Notes: generated from the letters alone by a model not told the origin. 64,000 bases of DNA from Aquamicrobium lusatiense (GCF_014201615.1 NZ_JACHEU010000001.1:2685631-2749630); one strand, 5' to 3'. Positions 44,727 through 54,049 are shown, counted from the first letter of the stretch. A program made the numbers and translations.

Positions 44727-45233
44727 TCATTTCACCTTCAGCGGCAGCCCGGCCACCATCATGAGGACGGTGTCGGCAATGGCTGCGATTTTCTGATTTA
44801 GCCGCCCCGCCTCATCGCGGAAACGGCGGGCAAGCGCGTTGTCAGGCACGATGCCTTGCCCCACTTCATTGGACACCACGAACCACGGCCCGCGCGGACT
44901 GGCGAAAACCTCGGCAAGCCGGCGGCATTCGGCATCGAGGTCGTGTTCGGCCAGCATGTGATTGGTCAGCCACAGCGTCAGGCAATCCACCAGCACCGGC
45001 TGTCCCTGCGGCTGCGCAGCCAGCGCGCCGGTAAGATCGAGCGGTGCGTCAACGGTGTGCCAGCCGGCGCCGCGCCGGCTGCGATGCTCACCGATGCGGG
45101 CGCGCATCTCGTCGTCATAGGCTTGCGCCGTCGCGATATAGGTCCAGGGTGCCGGCAGCGCCGCAACCAGTTCTTCCGCATACCGGCTCTTGCCGGAGCG
45201 CGCGCCGCCGATGATGAATGTCAGGCCGTTCAT
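44727..45233 (-). CDS. cobU: Bifunctional adenosylcobinamide kinase/guanylyltransferase
   Basis: Enzyme of 168 residues (CobP in aerobic nomenclature) that phosphorylates adenosylcobinamide and adds GMP. The P-loop FIIGGARSGKSRYAE and the segments YIATAQAYDDEM, LVDCLTLWLTN and VVSNEVGQGIVP are all characteristic. I chose the ATG at 45233, directly before the P-loop strand. It is 11 bases after the MFS gene stop, so the MFS gene is probably first in the operon. Confidence 0.95.
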   Translation of the reverse strand: MNGLTFIIGGARSGKSRYAEELVAALPAPWTYIATAQAYDDEMRARIGEHRSRRGAGWHTVDAPLDLTGALAAQPQGQPVLVDCLTLWLTNHMLAEHDLDAECRRLAEVFASPRGPWFVVSNEVGQGIVPDNALARRFRDEAGRLNQKIAAIADTVLMMVAGLPLKVK

Positions 45234-45244
45234 GGCCGCCACTC

Positions 45245-46444
45245 TTACATCGACTTCGGCACATAACGCCAGCTTACCGCCGCGCACCCCACCATCAAAA
45301 GGCCGAGCGTGACGAAAACGGAGCCGAGGCCGAAAAAGGCCAGCACGATCGAATAGACCATCGGCGGGGTCAGTTCGGAGAAATCGAGATAGGTGCGGTA
45401 GACCGCCGCCATCTGCGAGCGCTCATAGGGATGGACCGAGCGCATGAACACGGTGGAGCCGAGCGCATCGATGGCGATGGTGAACAGCGCGCCGCACAGA
45501 AGCAACGCCCCGGTTATCAGCGGTGCGGTGGTGCTGACCCAGCCGGCTGCAAACAGGGCAGCGGACATGGCGGCAAAGGCGAGCGCGATGGTGCCGCGCG
45601 TGCCGAAGCGCTTGCCGGCCCTGCCCCAGAAAATGGCGGTGAACAGCAGCGCATTACCGGCGGAAATCAGCAGGCCGCCCGCCACCTCTCCTTCGCCCGC
45701 AATGAGCATGAACAGCGGCCCGTAGACGAAGAAGGTCGTCCAGTAGCAATTGCGGCCAAAGGCGATCAGCCATGCCAGCCGCAGCCGGGGCTGCGCGATG
45801 AAGCGGCCGATATTGGTGATCGGATTCAGTGCCCGGCTCTTGCCGGCCGCGATCATCTGGTTGTCGCTCAGGCGATAGTACCAGAACAGGGCAAGCAGAA
45901 TGAGCGCGACGATGGCCACCACGCTGTGAGCGGCATAGATGCCATAGCGGGTATAGAGCAGGATGCCGAGCGTCGGCCCGCCGGTCCAGGCAAAGGTGGA
46001 CCATGCCATGCGCAGCGATTCGGAGCGGATGAACTCGGTCTTGCGGATGTGGTCCATGATATAGAGGTTGAGCGTGATAGACAGCGCGCTTGCCCCCATC
46101 ACCCGGCACAGCATGCCAAGCGCCTGCCCGATCAGCGTGTCGGTAATGAAGAACAGAGATCCGACAGCCAGAAGGCATGCCCCTGCCGTATAGACCCAGC
46201 GCCGCGCGAAGCGCCTGATCAGCATCGGCATGAACAGCGTTACCGAAAGACCGAGCAGCGACACCACCGTATAAAGAACGGAAACCGATTGCTCGCTCTG
46301 CAGGATTTCATAGGCCTGTATCGGGATCACGCTGGACACGGTGGCCCGCGCAAAGGATTCCACTGTATAAAGCGAAGCGAAGGTGCGGGCTCCGGCCGGG
46401 CGGACCTGCCGCAGCCAGATGGGGTGCCGCACATGCGTAACCAT
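45245..46444 (-). CDS. MFS transporter at head of the cobalamin operon
   Basis: Major facilitator protein of 399 residues with about eleven to twelve hydrophobic spans. A typical intracellular loop motif is weak (RFARRWVYTAG). The ATG at 46444 has GGGAGGA five bases upstream, which decides the start. Only 11 bases separate it from cobU, so cotranscription with corrinoid genes is likely. Whether it moves a corrinoid, a precursor or something unrelated is not known. Confidence 0.82.
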   Translation of the reverse strand: MVTHVRHPIWLRQVRPAGARTFASLYTVESFARATVSSVIPIQAYEILQSEQSVSVLYTVVSLLGLSVTLFMPMLIRRFARRWVYTAGACLLAVGSLFFITDTLIGQALGMLCRVMGASALSITLNLYIMDHIRKTEFIRSESLRMAWSTFAWTGGPTLGILLYTRYGIYAAHSVVAIVALILLALFWYYRLSDNQMIAAGKSRALNPITNIGRFIAQPRLRLAWLIAFGRNCYWTTFFVYGPLFMLIAGEGEVAGGLLISAGNALLFTAIFWGRAGKRFGTRGTIALAFAAMSAALFAAGWVSTTAPLITGALLLCGALFTIAIDALGSTVFMRSVHPYERSQMAAVYRTYLDFSELTPPMVYSIVLAFFGLGSVFVTLGLLMVGCAAVSWRYVPKSM

Positions 46445-46659
46445 GAAATCCTCCCGTCGAATCCCGCCGTCGGATTCGCCCGCCGCCATTGTGAAGCCTT
46501 TGTGACCCAGGACGGTAGCGGGAAACCGACTTTCCCGGCCGAAAACGCGAAATAGTCCAAAGGCTTTTCAGATCTGGACCAACTTAAAACCGTCCGATTT
46601 GCGCTGCAGGCATCCGGGCGGGCATGGTACGACTCGCAGACAGACCCGCCGGAGCCTCC

Positions 46660-47655
46660 ATGCACTCATCCTCGCCTACTCCCGCTTCGCAAATTCCAGG
46701 CCGCCGCATCGAGGCCATCGACGCGGCCCGTGGCGCAGCACTGCTGGCCATGGTCAGCTACCATTTCACATGGGATCTGGAGTTCTTCGGCTATGTGACG
46801 CCCGGCCTCACCGCTTTCGGCGGCTGGAAGATCTACGCCCGCTGCATCGCCTCCAGCTTCCTGTTTCTGGTCGGCTTCAGCCTCATGCTCGCCCATGGCA
46901 ACGGCATTCGCTGGAACGGCTTCGGCAAACGGCTGGCCATGATCGTGGCGGCAGCGGCGGCGATCACCATAGCGACATGGTTCGCCACGCCGGGCTCGTT
47001 CATCTTCTTCGGCATCTTGCACCACATCGCACTCGCAAGCCTGCTCGGCCTTGCCTTTCTGCGCTTTCCCGCATGGGCGCTGGCTGTTGCAGCCATTCTC
47101 GTGGCCATGGCGCCGCAATTCCTGCGCATGCCGATCTTCGATCATCCGGGCCTGTGGTGGCTCGGCCTGTCCACCATCAGCCCGCGTTCCAACGATTATG
47201 TGCCGTTGTTTCCATGGTTCGCCGCGGTTCTGGCCGGCATGGCGGCCGCACGTTTAGCGCGCGATTTCGGTCTTCTGGCCCGGCTCGGCGGAGAACTGCC
47301 ACAACCCGCGCTGCGCCCCCTCGTCAAGATCGGGCAGCACAGCCTTGCCTTCTACATCATTCACCAGCCCGTCCTGATCGCCTGCCTGTGGCTGTTCGCA
47401 CAGGTCTTTCCGGCACCCGCTCAGGATCCGAGGATCGGGTTCATGCACGGCTGCGAGACCTATTGCCGGGAATCCCGCGACCCGAGTTTCTGCACAGCCT
47501 ATTGCGGCTGCATGTTTGACGCGGTTCAAAAAGACGGCACTGTCGACAAGGTGATGAGCGGAACGCAAAATGAAGAACTGTCCCGTCGCGTTCAGGAGCT
47601 CGCATCGATCTGTACAGCGGAAACGGACATGAAGCTGATGGGGGAGGAAGAATGA
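46660..47655 (+). CDS. DUF1624 (heparan-alpha-glucosaminide N-acetyltransferase-like) membrane protein with Cys-rich tail
   Basis: Polytopic membrane protein of 331 residues. The N-terminal RRIEAIDAARGAALLAMVSYH and HHIALASLLGLAFLR are DUF1624/HGSNAT hallmarks, the histidines being candidates for membrane acyl transfer. After the last span comes an unusual soluble tail with CETYC, then FCTAYCGC, then a final cysteine near the end: a twin CX3C pattern. The ATG at 46660 has GGAG upstream. The stop overlaps the ICMT-like gene (ATGA). Confidence 0.82.
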   Translation: MHSSSPTPASQIPGRRIEAIDAARGAALLAMVSYHFTWDLEFFGYVTPGLTAFGGWKIYARCIASSFLFLVGFSLMLAHGNGIRWNGFGKRLAMIVAAAAAITIATWFATPGSFIFFGILHHIALASLLGLAFLRFPAWALAVAAILVAMAPQFLRMPIFDHPGLWWLGLSTISPRSNDYVPLFPWFAAVLAGMAAARLARDFGLLARLGGELPQPALRPLVKIGQHSLAFYIIHQPVLIACLWLFAQVFPAPAQDPRIGFMHGCETYCRESRDPSFCTAYCGCMFDAVQKDGTVDKVMSGTQNEELSRRVQELASICTAETDMKLMGEEE

Positions 47656-48125
47656 AAGCAGTTCCAGCCTGGCGCAGGATCCCGTGGCCGCCGCTGATCT
47701 ATCTTGCGGCAATCGCCGCCGGTATAGTCCTCGGCCTGCTCGTCCCTCTGCCGCGCATGACCGGCCCGTTCGGCAACGTGCTCTATGCCATAGGCTGGCT
47801 GATCATCATTGCCGTCATCGCTTTGTGGGTGTCTTCCTTCCGCGCAATGAGACAGGCGGGAACCACGCTCGATCCCTCGGGCGAACCCAGCCATCTGCTC
47901 ACCAGCGGCCCCTTTTCCATCACGCGCAACCCGATTTACCTCGCCAATACGCTCCTTCTGTTTGGCGTCGGTCTTGTTTCGGGCAACTGGTGGTTCCTGC
48001 CGATCTCCATCGTCGCAGCATTCGTGACGCAGAAGATCGCCATCGAATTCGAGGAAAAGATACTGGCCGAAAAGTTCGGCCGCAGATATCGCGACTATTC
48101 CAAGAAGGTCCGGCGCTGGTTCTGA
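47652..48125 (+). CDS. Isoprenylcysteine carboxyl methyltransferase family membrane protein
   Basis: A 157-residue protein with three to four spans. The C-terminal ICMT/PEMT signature is seen as TSGPFSITRNPIYLAN (SAM-binding RxPxY) and FEEKILAEKFGRRYRDYSKKVRRW. Bacterial members methylate unknown small lipids or thiols. It is translationally coupled to the DUF1624 gene, so the two probably modify one membrane substrate. Confidence 0.85.
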   Translation: MKAVPAWRRIPWPPLIYLAAIAAGIVLGLLVPLPRMTGPFGNVLYAIGWLIIIAVIALWVSSFRAMRQAGTTLDPSGEPSHLLTSGPFSITRNPIYLANTLLLFGVGLVSGNWWFLPISIVAAFVTQKIAIEFEEKILAEKFGRRYRDYSKKVRRWF

Positions 48126-48456
48126 AGACATGCTGTGGCCGCCTTGCAAGCCACTGCTGTTCCGCCACCACAATGACACGTGTAAAGCAGGCGTTTAAAG
48201 CGTAAAGAGCGTATCTGGAAGGTTACGACACCCTGTCGTGACAATGCCTTGGCTCACCGGCAAATGCACAGGTGAGGTAGCTTCGGCCACTAACCGCCCC
48301 CAAAGAACCTCAAGGCGAGACGGTCTCGCCTGCCAGGCCAACAGCTATGCGACAAAAAATGTCGGATCAGAAAAGCAACGGGGAACAACATCCTGAGATG
48401 CCGCGTTAAAGCGTGATTTCAACCCGAAGCATGTGAAGAGCGGCTGAATTCTGCAC
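48126..48456. other. Gene-free stretch with palindrome
   Basis: No reading frame with coding character is seen. AGGCGAGAC-G-GTCTCGCCT (48313-48331) is a nine-base palindrome, and GACAGGG-type half-hairpins occur near 48226-48243. A stretch near 48183-48205 (TTTAAAGCGTAAAGAGCG) looks like a degenerate intergenic repeat. I see no named riboswitch. Confidence 0.4.
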
Positions 48457-48484
48457 AAAAAAAATGCAAGGCAGAAGCCTTGCA
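48457..48484 (-). terminator. Rho-independent terminator of the candidate sRNA
   Basis: Eight-base stem (48465-48472 with 48477-48484), AGAA/TTCT loop, then an eight-base T-run on the minus strand. No minus-strand gene lies upstream within 300 bases, so it implies a non-coding transcript. Confidence 0.88.
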
Positions 48485-48594
48485 CAATGAACGCGTCCGA
48501 TCTGCTTCCGGTATCCGGCGGCTGCGAGTAACCGCGCCTAGATCGCATCCTCCCAAGACTTTAGACCGCGTAGGAGAACAGTTTTTGTGCTGCT
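48457..48594 (-). ncRNA. Candidate minus-strand small RNA upstream of proS
   Basis: A self-contained unit of about 138 bases. On the minus strand a -35-like TTTGTT (48628-48623), a 16-base spacer and CATAAT (48606-48601) precede the predicted 5' end. The 3' end is a textbook terminator: TGCAAGGC / GCCTTGCA with a four-base loop followed by eight T residues. No convincing protein is encoded before the terminator. From memory, the alphaproteobacterial sRNA family alpha-r9 (Smr9C) lies next to proS in Sinorhizobium, which would fit; I could not verify this. Confidence 0.55.
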
Positions 48595-48874
48595 CTCTCG
48601 ATTATGTTGAGCACACTAGACCAACAAAGCCGGCAAAGTCACTAGAAATTTTGCCTCCATCTGGACTTAAATGTGCTGCATTGCACAATAAGTCGGCACG
48701 AACTGCCTTTCGGATGGTCATGGTTTTGCCGGCCAGGGACGCGGTAAGAAGGCGCATGAAAATACGGGTTTTTGCGGCGGGTTTCCAACTTGCCATGAAA
48801 TGGCTATGAAGCCGAAGCAAACAGGCCCCGGCGCGCCGATTCCGGCGCTGCCTTTTCTCTCACGGAATCAGCTT

Positions 48875-50203
48875 ATGCGTTTGTCGCGCTACTTTTTGCC
48901 CATCCTCAAGGAAAACCCGCGCGAGGCCGAGATCGTCTCGCATCGCCTGATGTTGCGTGCCGGCATGCTTCGCCAGCAGGGCGCGGGAAGTTTCTCGTGG
49001 CTGCCACTGGGCAAGCGCGTGCTCGACAAGGTGTGCCAGATCATCCGCGAGGAGCAGGATCGCGCCGGCGCGCTCGAAATCCTGATGCCGACCATCCAGT
49101 CGGCCGACCTGTGGCGCGAGAGCGGGCGCTATGATGCTTATGGCAAGGAAATGCTGCGCATCAAGGACCGCCATGAGCGCGACATGCTCTACGGGCCGAC
49201 CAACGAGGAGATGGTGACGGATGTTTTCCGTAACTACGTCAAGTCCTACAAGGACCTGCCCCTCAACCTCTATCACATCCAGTGGAAGTTCCGCGACGAG
49301 GTGCGCCCCCGCTTCGGCGTCATGCGCTCGCGCGAGTTCCTGATGAAGGACGCCTACTCCTTCGATCTCGATTTCGAGGGCGCGAAGGCTGCTTACTACC
49401 GCATGTTCGTCGCCTATCTGCGCACCTTCACGCGCATGGGCCTGCAGGCCATTCCGATGCGCGCCGACACCGGCCCCATTGGCGGCGACCTCTCCCATGA
49501 ATTCATCATTCTGGCCGAAACCGGCGAGAGCCAGGTCTACTGCCACCGCGACTATCTCGGCTATGAGGTGCCCGGCGAGGACGTCGACTTTGGCAATGAC
49601 GGCGAGATCGCCGGCATCGTCACCAAATGGACCACGCCCTACGCGGCGACCGACGAGATGCATGACGAAGCCGCATGGGATGCCATTGCCGAGAGCGACA
49701 AGGTCTCGGCGCGCGGCATCGAGGTCGGCCACATCTTCCACTTCGGCGAAAAATACTCGAAGCCGATGAATGCCAGGGTGACCGGCCCGGATGGCAAGGA
49801 GCATTTCGTCTCCATGGGCTCCTACGGCATCGGCCCGTCGCGCCTGATCGCGGCCATCATCGAGGCCAGCCATGACGAAAACGGCATCATCTGGCCCGAA
49901 GCCATCGCTCCGTTCGACGTTGCGCTCATCAACATGAAGGCGGGCGACGCCGAATGCGACCGCGTCTGCGCCGAGCTTGAGGCAACGCTCACCGCTGCCG
50001 GCAAGGACGTTCTGCACGACGACACCGACCAGCGCCCCGGCGCCAAGTTCGCCACCGCCGATCTTATCGGCCTGCCGTGGCAGCTCATCGTCGGCCCGCG
50101 CGGCGTTGCCGCCGGTGAGGTTGAACTGAAGAACCGCAAGACCGGCGAGCGCGAAACGCTGCCGATCGCCGCCGCCATTTCCCGTCTGGGTGGGGCTGCA
50201 TGA
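48875..50203 (+). CDS. proS: Prolyl-tRNA synthetase
   Basis: Class II aminoacyl-tRNA synthetase of 442 residues, the short alphaproteobacterial form without the editing insertion. Seen are [20 protein letters not shown], motif 2 in [16 protein letters not shown], and motif 3 in [11 protein letters not shown], with the C-terminal anticodon-binding domain. I chose the ATG at 48875 because [13 protein letters not shown] is the family N terminus; the frame is open 25 codons upstream. The stop overlaps lolC by four bases. Confidence 0.96.
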   Translation: MRLSRYFLPILKENPREAEIVSHRLMLRAGMLRQQGAGSFSWLPLGKRVLDKVCQIIREEQDRAGALEILMPTIQSADLWRESGRYDAYGKEMLRIKDRHERDMLYGPTNEEMVTDVFRNYVKSYKDLPLNLYHIQWKFRDEVRPRFGVMRSREFLMKDAYSFDLDFEGAKAAYYRMFVAYLRTFTRMGLQAIPMRADTGPIGGDLSHEFIILAETGESQVYCHRDYLGYEVPGEDVDFGNDGEIAGIVTKWTTPYAATDEMHDEAAWDAIAESDKVSARGIEVGHIFHFGEKYSKPMNARVTGPDGKEHFVSMGSYGIGPSRLIAAIIEASHDENGIIWPEAIAPFDVALINMKAGDAECDRVCAELEATLTAAGKDVLHDDTDQRPGAKFATADLIGLPWQLIVGPRGVAAGEVELKNRKTGERETLPIAAAISRLGGAA

Positions 50204-51483
50204 GCAAGGCGGCAGCGAAACCCTCCTCCGCCGGACCGTTTTCCGGTTTCGAGCGCATGGTCGCCTGGCGCTACCTGCGCTCGCGCCGCAAGGAGACGGT
50301 GATTTCGGTCATCGCCTCGATCTCGTTCCTCGGCATCATGCTGGGCGTGGCGACGCTGATCGTGGTCATGGCGGTGATGAACGGTTTTCGCGCCGAATTG
50401 CTTACCCGCATTCTTGGCGTCAACGGCCATCTGATCGTCACGCCCATCGATCTGCCTCTTGAGGACTATGCGCAGGTCGCCGACCGCATCAACGGCGTGG
50501 CCGGAGTGCGCTATGCCCTGCCGCTGATCGACGGACAGGTGCTGGCGCAGGGCAATGTCGGCTCCGGCACCGGCGCGCTTGTGCGCGGCATAAGGGGCGA
50601 AGACATCGGCAAGGTGTCCATCGTCGCCAACAACATCCGCCAGGGGTCTCTGGTCGGCTTCGACACTGCCGAGGGCGTCGCCATCGGCTCGCGAATGGCC
50701 GACAATCTGGGCCTCAGACTGGGTGACATGATCACCCTGATATCGCCGGATGGCGACGTCACGCCGCTTGGCACCATGCCACGGCTCAAGGGCTATCCGG
50801 TCACGGCGATCTTCGAGGTGGGCATGTCGGAATATGACAGCTCCATCGTCTACATGCCGCTGGCCGAGGCACAGCTCTATTTCAACATGGAAGATCTGGC
50901 GCAAAGCATCGAGATCTATGTCGACAATCCCGATGCCGTCGATGCGCTCAGGCCGAAGGTGGAGGAAGCGGCGCAGCGGCCGATCCTGCTCAGCGACTGG
51001 CGCCAGCGCAACCAGACCTTCTTCTCCGCCCTTCAGGTGGAGCGCAACGTCATGTTCATGATCCTGACGCTGATCGTGCTCGTGGCGGCGCTCAACATCA
51101 TTTCCGGCCTCGTCATGCTGGTGAAGGACAAGGGCCACGACATCGCCATTCTGCGCACCATGGGCGCGACGCGCGGCGCCATATTGCGTATCTTCCTGAT
51201 GACGGGCGCGGCCATAGGCGTGGTGGGAACGCTGGCCGGCGTCTTCCTCGGCATCCTCATCTGCCTCAATGTTGAGAGTATCCGCCAGTTCTTCTCATGG
51301 ATTTCCGGCACCGTGCTGTTCAATCCGGAGCTCTATTTCCTGAGCCAGCTTCCGGCAAAGATGGACATGGGCGAGACGCTTTCCGTGGTGCTGATGGCGC
51401 TGGTGCTGTCGTTTCTGGCAACGCTGTTTCCCGCATGGCGGGCCGCACGTCTCGATCCGGTCGAAGCGCTGAGGTATGAGTGA
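50200..51483 (+). CDS. lolC: Lipoprotein-releasing system permease LolC/LolE
   Basis: ABC permease of 427 residues. There is one N-terminal span ([25 protein letters not shown], shown from about residue 35), a large periplasmic domain, and three C-terminal spans with the FtsX/MacB-type coupling segment [12 protein letters not shown]. With LolD it extracts outer-membrane lipoproteins from the inner membrane. As in other alphaproteobacteria a single LolC/E-type permease (LolF) probably forms a homodimer. It overlaps proS and lolD. Confidence 0.93.
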   Translation: MSKAAAKPSSAGPFSGFERMVAWRYLRSRRKETVISVIASISFLGIMLGVATLIVVMAVMNGFRAELLTRILGVNGHLIVTPIDLPLEDYAQVADRINGVAGVRYALPLIDGQVLAQGNVGSGTGALVRGIRGEDIGKVSIVANNIRQGSLVGFDTAEGVAIGSRMADNLGLRLGDMITLISPDGDVTPLGTMPRLKGYPVTAIFEVGMSEYDSSIVYMPLAEAQLYFNMEDLAQSIEIYVDNPDAVDALRPKVEEAAQRPILLSDWRQRNQTFFSALQVERNVMFMILTLIVLVAALNIISGLVMLVKDKGHDIAILRTMGATRGAILRIFLMTGAAIGVVGTLAGVFLGILICLNVESIRQFFSWISGTVLFNPELYFLSQLPAKMDMGETLSVVLMALVLSFLATLFPAWRAARLDPVEALRYE

Positions 51484-52163
51484 TGGCGCGGGCGGTTCTT
51501 GAGCTCAAGGCGGTCGAACGTCATTACGAGCAGGGCGAGCGCAAGCTCACCATTCTCAATGGCACAGATTTCGTGCTGCATGCAGGCGAGATGGTGGCGC
51601 TGGTCGCCCCTTCCGGCACCGGCAAGTCGACGCTGCTGCACACGGCCGGACTGCTGGAACGCCCGGATGCCGGCGAAGTCATTCTGGCCGGCCGTCAGTG
51701 CGGCAAGCTATCGGACGACCAGCGCACGGCGATCCGCCGCAACGACATCGGTTTTGTCTACCAGTTTCACCATTTGCTGCCGGAATTTTCCGCGCTGGAA
51801 AATGTGATGATGCCGCAGCTCATAAAGGGACTGTCGCGCGAGGAGGCATCCGAGCGTGCCGGGCAATTGCTCGACTACATGCAGCTTGGCAAGCGCGCTA
51901 CCCACCGCCCTTCCGAACTGTCGGGCGGCGAGCAGCAGCGCGTGGCGATCGCCCGCGCGGTGGCCAATGCGCCGCTGGTGCTGCTGGCCGATGAGCCGAC
52001 GGGCAATCTGGACCCCGTCACCGCCTCCTACGTGTTTCAGGCCCTGTCCGCGCTCGTGAAACAGTCAGGCCTTGCGGCCCTGATCGCCACACACAATCAC
52101 GAACTCGCCGCACGCATGGACCGCCGCGTCACCCTCTCGGAAGGCCGCGTCGTTCCCCTCTGA
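51483..52163 (+). CDS. lolD: Lipoprotein-releasing ATPase LolD
   Basis: ABC ATPase of 226 residues with Walker [10 protein letters not shown], signature LSGGEQQRV, Walker [12 protein letters not shown] and a switch histidine in IATHN. It powers the LolC/E permease. The ATG shares its A with the TGA of lolC; a GTG one codon earlier is possible. In many rhizobia dnaE follows; here it does not. Confidence 0.95.
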   Translation: MARAVLELKAVERHYEQGERKLTILNGTDFVLHAGEMVALVAPSGTGKSTLLHTAGLLERPDAGEVILAGRQCGKLSDDQRTAIRRNDIGFVYQFHHLLPEFSALENVMMPQLIKGLSREEASERAGQLLDYMQLGKRATHRPSELSGGEQQRVAIARAVANAPLVLLADEPTGNLDPVTASYVFQALSALVKQSGLAALIATHNHELAARMDRRVTLSEGRVVPL

Positions 52164-52200
52164 GGCTCCCGATAAGGAGCGGCGCGTAACGTAGCGCGCC

Positions 52201-52224
52201 CCCGCGGATCATGTGGTCCGCGGG
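52201..52224 (+). terminator. GC-rich hairpin after the proS-lolCD operon
   Basis: CCCGCGGA / TCCGCGGG stem with an eight-base loop, 38 bases after the lolD stop. There is no T-run, so it may stabilise the 3' end or be rho-linked rather than a classic terminator. Confidence 0.4.
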
Positions 52225-52560
52225 TCACCCTCGGTCGTTCCGGCATGGCCGGCAGCCGCAAGCCCGGCCTGCCTCACCAGTCTGCCCCATGCCCAAAATC
52301 CGGTCCTCGCCGATCGACTCCACGGTCTGGGGTGCCGGCCTTCCAGCTCAGCGCCCCCTCGCCTGACCCGACAAAAGTCCCGCCATCCTCCACAGGCTTG
52401 TCCTCAGCTATTCGCGGACAGTGCCTTCGATTCGCCCCCCCCCCCACTTTTATAGTGCCCTGCGCGCGCATTGACCCGCCATCTTCGTCGCCGGTCATCG
52501 CTTCCGCTCTTCCTGCCGAAACCAGTTCTTAACCCTGAATATGGCCGCGACTCAGCGCTG
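52225..52560. other. Gene-free stretch with C11 homopolymer
   Basis: No convincing gene is seen on either strand. A run of eleven C residues (52435-52445) is followed by ACTTTTATAG. The rest is C-rich without clear repeats. Confidence 0.4.
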
Positions 52561-52581
52561 ACAGTGTTCGCATTTTGTCAA

Positions 52582-52616
52582 TTGACATGCGAACAGAATT
52601 AGAACAAATTAAGAAC
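52582..52616 (+). promoter_or_regulatory. SOS promoter: consensus -35 and triple-GAAC LexA operator
   Basis: A perfect TTGACA (52582-52587) is followed by GAAC at 52591, 52602 and 52613, each 11 bases apart. That gives two overlapping GAAC-N7-GAAC units. GAAC-N7-GAAC (GTTC-N7-GTTC on the other strand) is the established LexA box of alphaproteobacteria. The boxes cover the expected -10 and start region, so LexA would block transcription. No other LexA box of this quality was seen in the window. Confidence 0.8.
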
Positions 52617-52638
52617 ATATTGAAAACAGGAGCCAGTC

Positions 52639-52725
52639 ATGACCGATCTCGTTCAGGATGTTGTCTCAATGGTGTGCATGGGCACCTTTCTTGTTTCCAT
52701 GGCGATGTGGATCGGGGCTCTTTGA
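52639..52725 (+). CDS. SOS-controlled 28-residue single-span membrane peptide
   Basis: The frame reads MTDLVQDVVSM then VCMGTFLVSMAMWIGAL, ending at a TGA. It has a short acidic cytoplasmic-like start and one hydrophobic span of about 19 residues. AGGAG lies six bases before the ATG, and a LexA-type promoter lies 23 bases further upstream. Caulobacter SidA, a 29-residue inner-membrane peptide induced by LexA loss that blocks division through FtsW/FtsN, is the obvious functional parallel. I do not claim sequence homology. Size, topology and control are seen; the division role is inference. Confidence 0.7.
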   Translation: MTDLVQDVVSMVCMGTFLVSMAMWIGAL

Positions 52726-52962
52726 TTCTATCGACTGCGATCTTCAGCCCGACGCGCTGCATGAACAGGCACTGCGCGGGATGAGTGGCAACGTCGGGGA
52801 CGAGGATGGCGGTGCGCCCGCGTCGTTAGCCGCGTTCCGCATCGAGTTTGCAAAGACCGGGTTTGAGGCGCTGAGTTCGCTGGTTCCGGGGTTCCCCACA
52901 TGTCGGGGTCCCCACGTCCTGGGCCCAAGGTCCGGCTCCGTCCATTCCCGGATATGCGGCGG

Positions 52963-53718
52963 TTAACCGGCGATGCTGTGCAAGGCAGTCTGCTTCGGCG
53001 TCTCAGTCAAGATCGCGGGGCCGAACACCTCCTCAAAGGAGGCCTTGAGCGCCACGTCCAGATCGTTCATCGTCACCGGCAGGCCGAGGTCGACCAGACT
53101 GGTAACGCCATGGTCCTGCACGCCGCAGGGCACGATGCCGCCGAAATGCGTCAAATCCGGCTCCACATTGATCGATATGCCGTGGAAGCTGACCCATTTG
53201 CGCATGCGGATGCCGATAGCCGCAATCTTGTCCTCGGCGACCGAGCCGTCAGCCGTGGGGGGACGATCCAGACGCTGCACCCACACACCCACCCGATCCT
53301 CCCGCCGTTCGCCCTTTACATTGAAAGAATCGAGCGTGCGGATGATCCATGCCTCCAATGCCGCCACAAAGGCGCGCACGTCCGTGCGCCTGCGCTTCAG
53401 GTCGAGCATCACATAGGCAACCCGTTGGCCCGGGCCATGATAGGTGTACTCGCCGCCGCGCCCCGCAGCAAAAACAGGGAAGCGCCCGGGATCGATCAGG
53501 TCTTCCACGCGGGCGCTGGTGCCCGATGTGTAGAGGGGAGGATGCTCAACCAGCCACACAAGCTCGCTGGCCCCTTCCGAACGAATCGCCTCCGCATGGC
53601 TCTCCATGAAGCTCAGAGCCTGCGGATAGGGCAGAAAGCCGGGCTCGATACGCCATTCTACCGCCGGCGAACCGGGCGACGAAAAAAAAGACGTGGCGAT
53701 CTGGCTGCGTTCAGGCAT
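52963..53718 (-). CDS. lipB: Octanoyltransferase LipB
   Basis: Lipoyl(octanoyl) transferase of 251 residues that moves octanoate from acyl carrier protein to lipoate-dependent enzymes. Motifs are [19 protein letters not shown], the lysine in [10 protein letters not shown], and the acyl-carrying cysteine in [15 protein letters not shown] chose the ATG at 53718, with GGAAGA upstream; the frame runs 28 codons further without family-like sequence. It is transcribed toward the SOS peptide gene. Confidence 0.93.
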   Translation of the reverse strand: MPERSQIATSFFSSPGSPAVEWRIEPGFLPYPQALSFMESHAEAIRSEGASELVWLVEHPPLYTSGTSARVEDLIDPGRFPVFAAGRGGEYTYHGPGQRVAYVMLDLKRRRTDVRAFVAALEAWIIRTLDSFNVKGERREDRVGVWVQRLDRPPTADGSVAEDKIAAIGIRMRKWVSFHGISINVEPDLTHFGGIVPCGVQDHGVTSLVDLGLPVTMNDLDVALKASFEEVFGPAILTETPKQTALHSIAG

Positions 53719-53904
53719 GATTTCTTCCGGATTATGCCCTTTCATATGGCGAGATTGGCGCAAAAGGTCCAGTCGTGGTGGTCGGGCCAGCGCTAAGTTC
53801 ATGAGCCTGTCATTTAAAGCGCGATTATTGGAAACATGCCCTTGTTTCGCGATAAGCGATTTGCTACACGCCGCGTGCCGGACACAATCCGGCTCCTACC
53901 ACGG

Positions 53905-53989
53905 GCGGTCGTGGCGGAATTGGTAGACGCGCAGCGTTGAGGTCGCTGTGGGGCAACCCGTGGAAGTTCGAGTCTTCTCGACCGCACCA
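53905..53989 (+). tRNA. tRNA-Leu (anticodon GAG)
   Basis: An 85-base cloverleaf. Acceptor GCGGTCG pairs with CGACCGC, then ACCA; the anticodon arm is CAGCG-TTGAGGT-CGCTG with GAG; there is a long class II variable arm TGGGGCAACCCGT; and the T arm is GGAAG-TTCGAGT-CTTCT. CCA is encoded. Its 3' end is duplicated 6.8 kb downstream as the right end of a genomic island. Confidence 0.96.
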
Positions 53990-53990
53990 T
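53974..53990 (+). repeat. Left attachment site (tRNA-Leu 3' end)
   Basis: CTTCTCGACCGCACCAT, inside the tRNA gene, identical to the right-end copy. Confidence 0.85.
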
Positions 53991-54028
53991 ATTGCAAATA
54001 TGCAAGTATTTGATTTTAAAGAGAAAAC

Positions 54029-54049
54029 GGCGGCTTAGCCGCCCTTTTT
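54029..54049 (+). terminator. Terminator after tRNA-Leu
   Basis: GGCGGC-TTA-GCCGCC stem followed by CTTTTT, 40 bases past the tRNA. It lies on the island side of the junction, so the island may supply the tRNA's terminator. Confidence 0.8.

Noticed and set aside
52726..52962. Open frame continuing past the SOS peptide toward lipB
   Set aside because: The frame has no ribosome site and ends in C/G-rich low-complexity DNA. It looks like chance coding.
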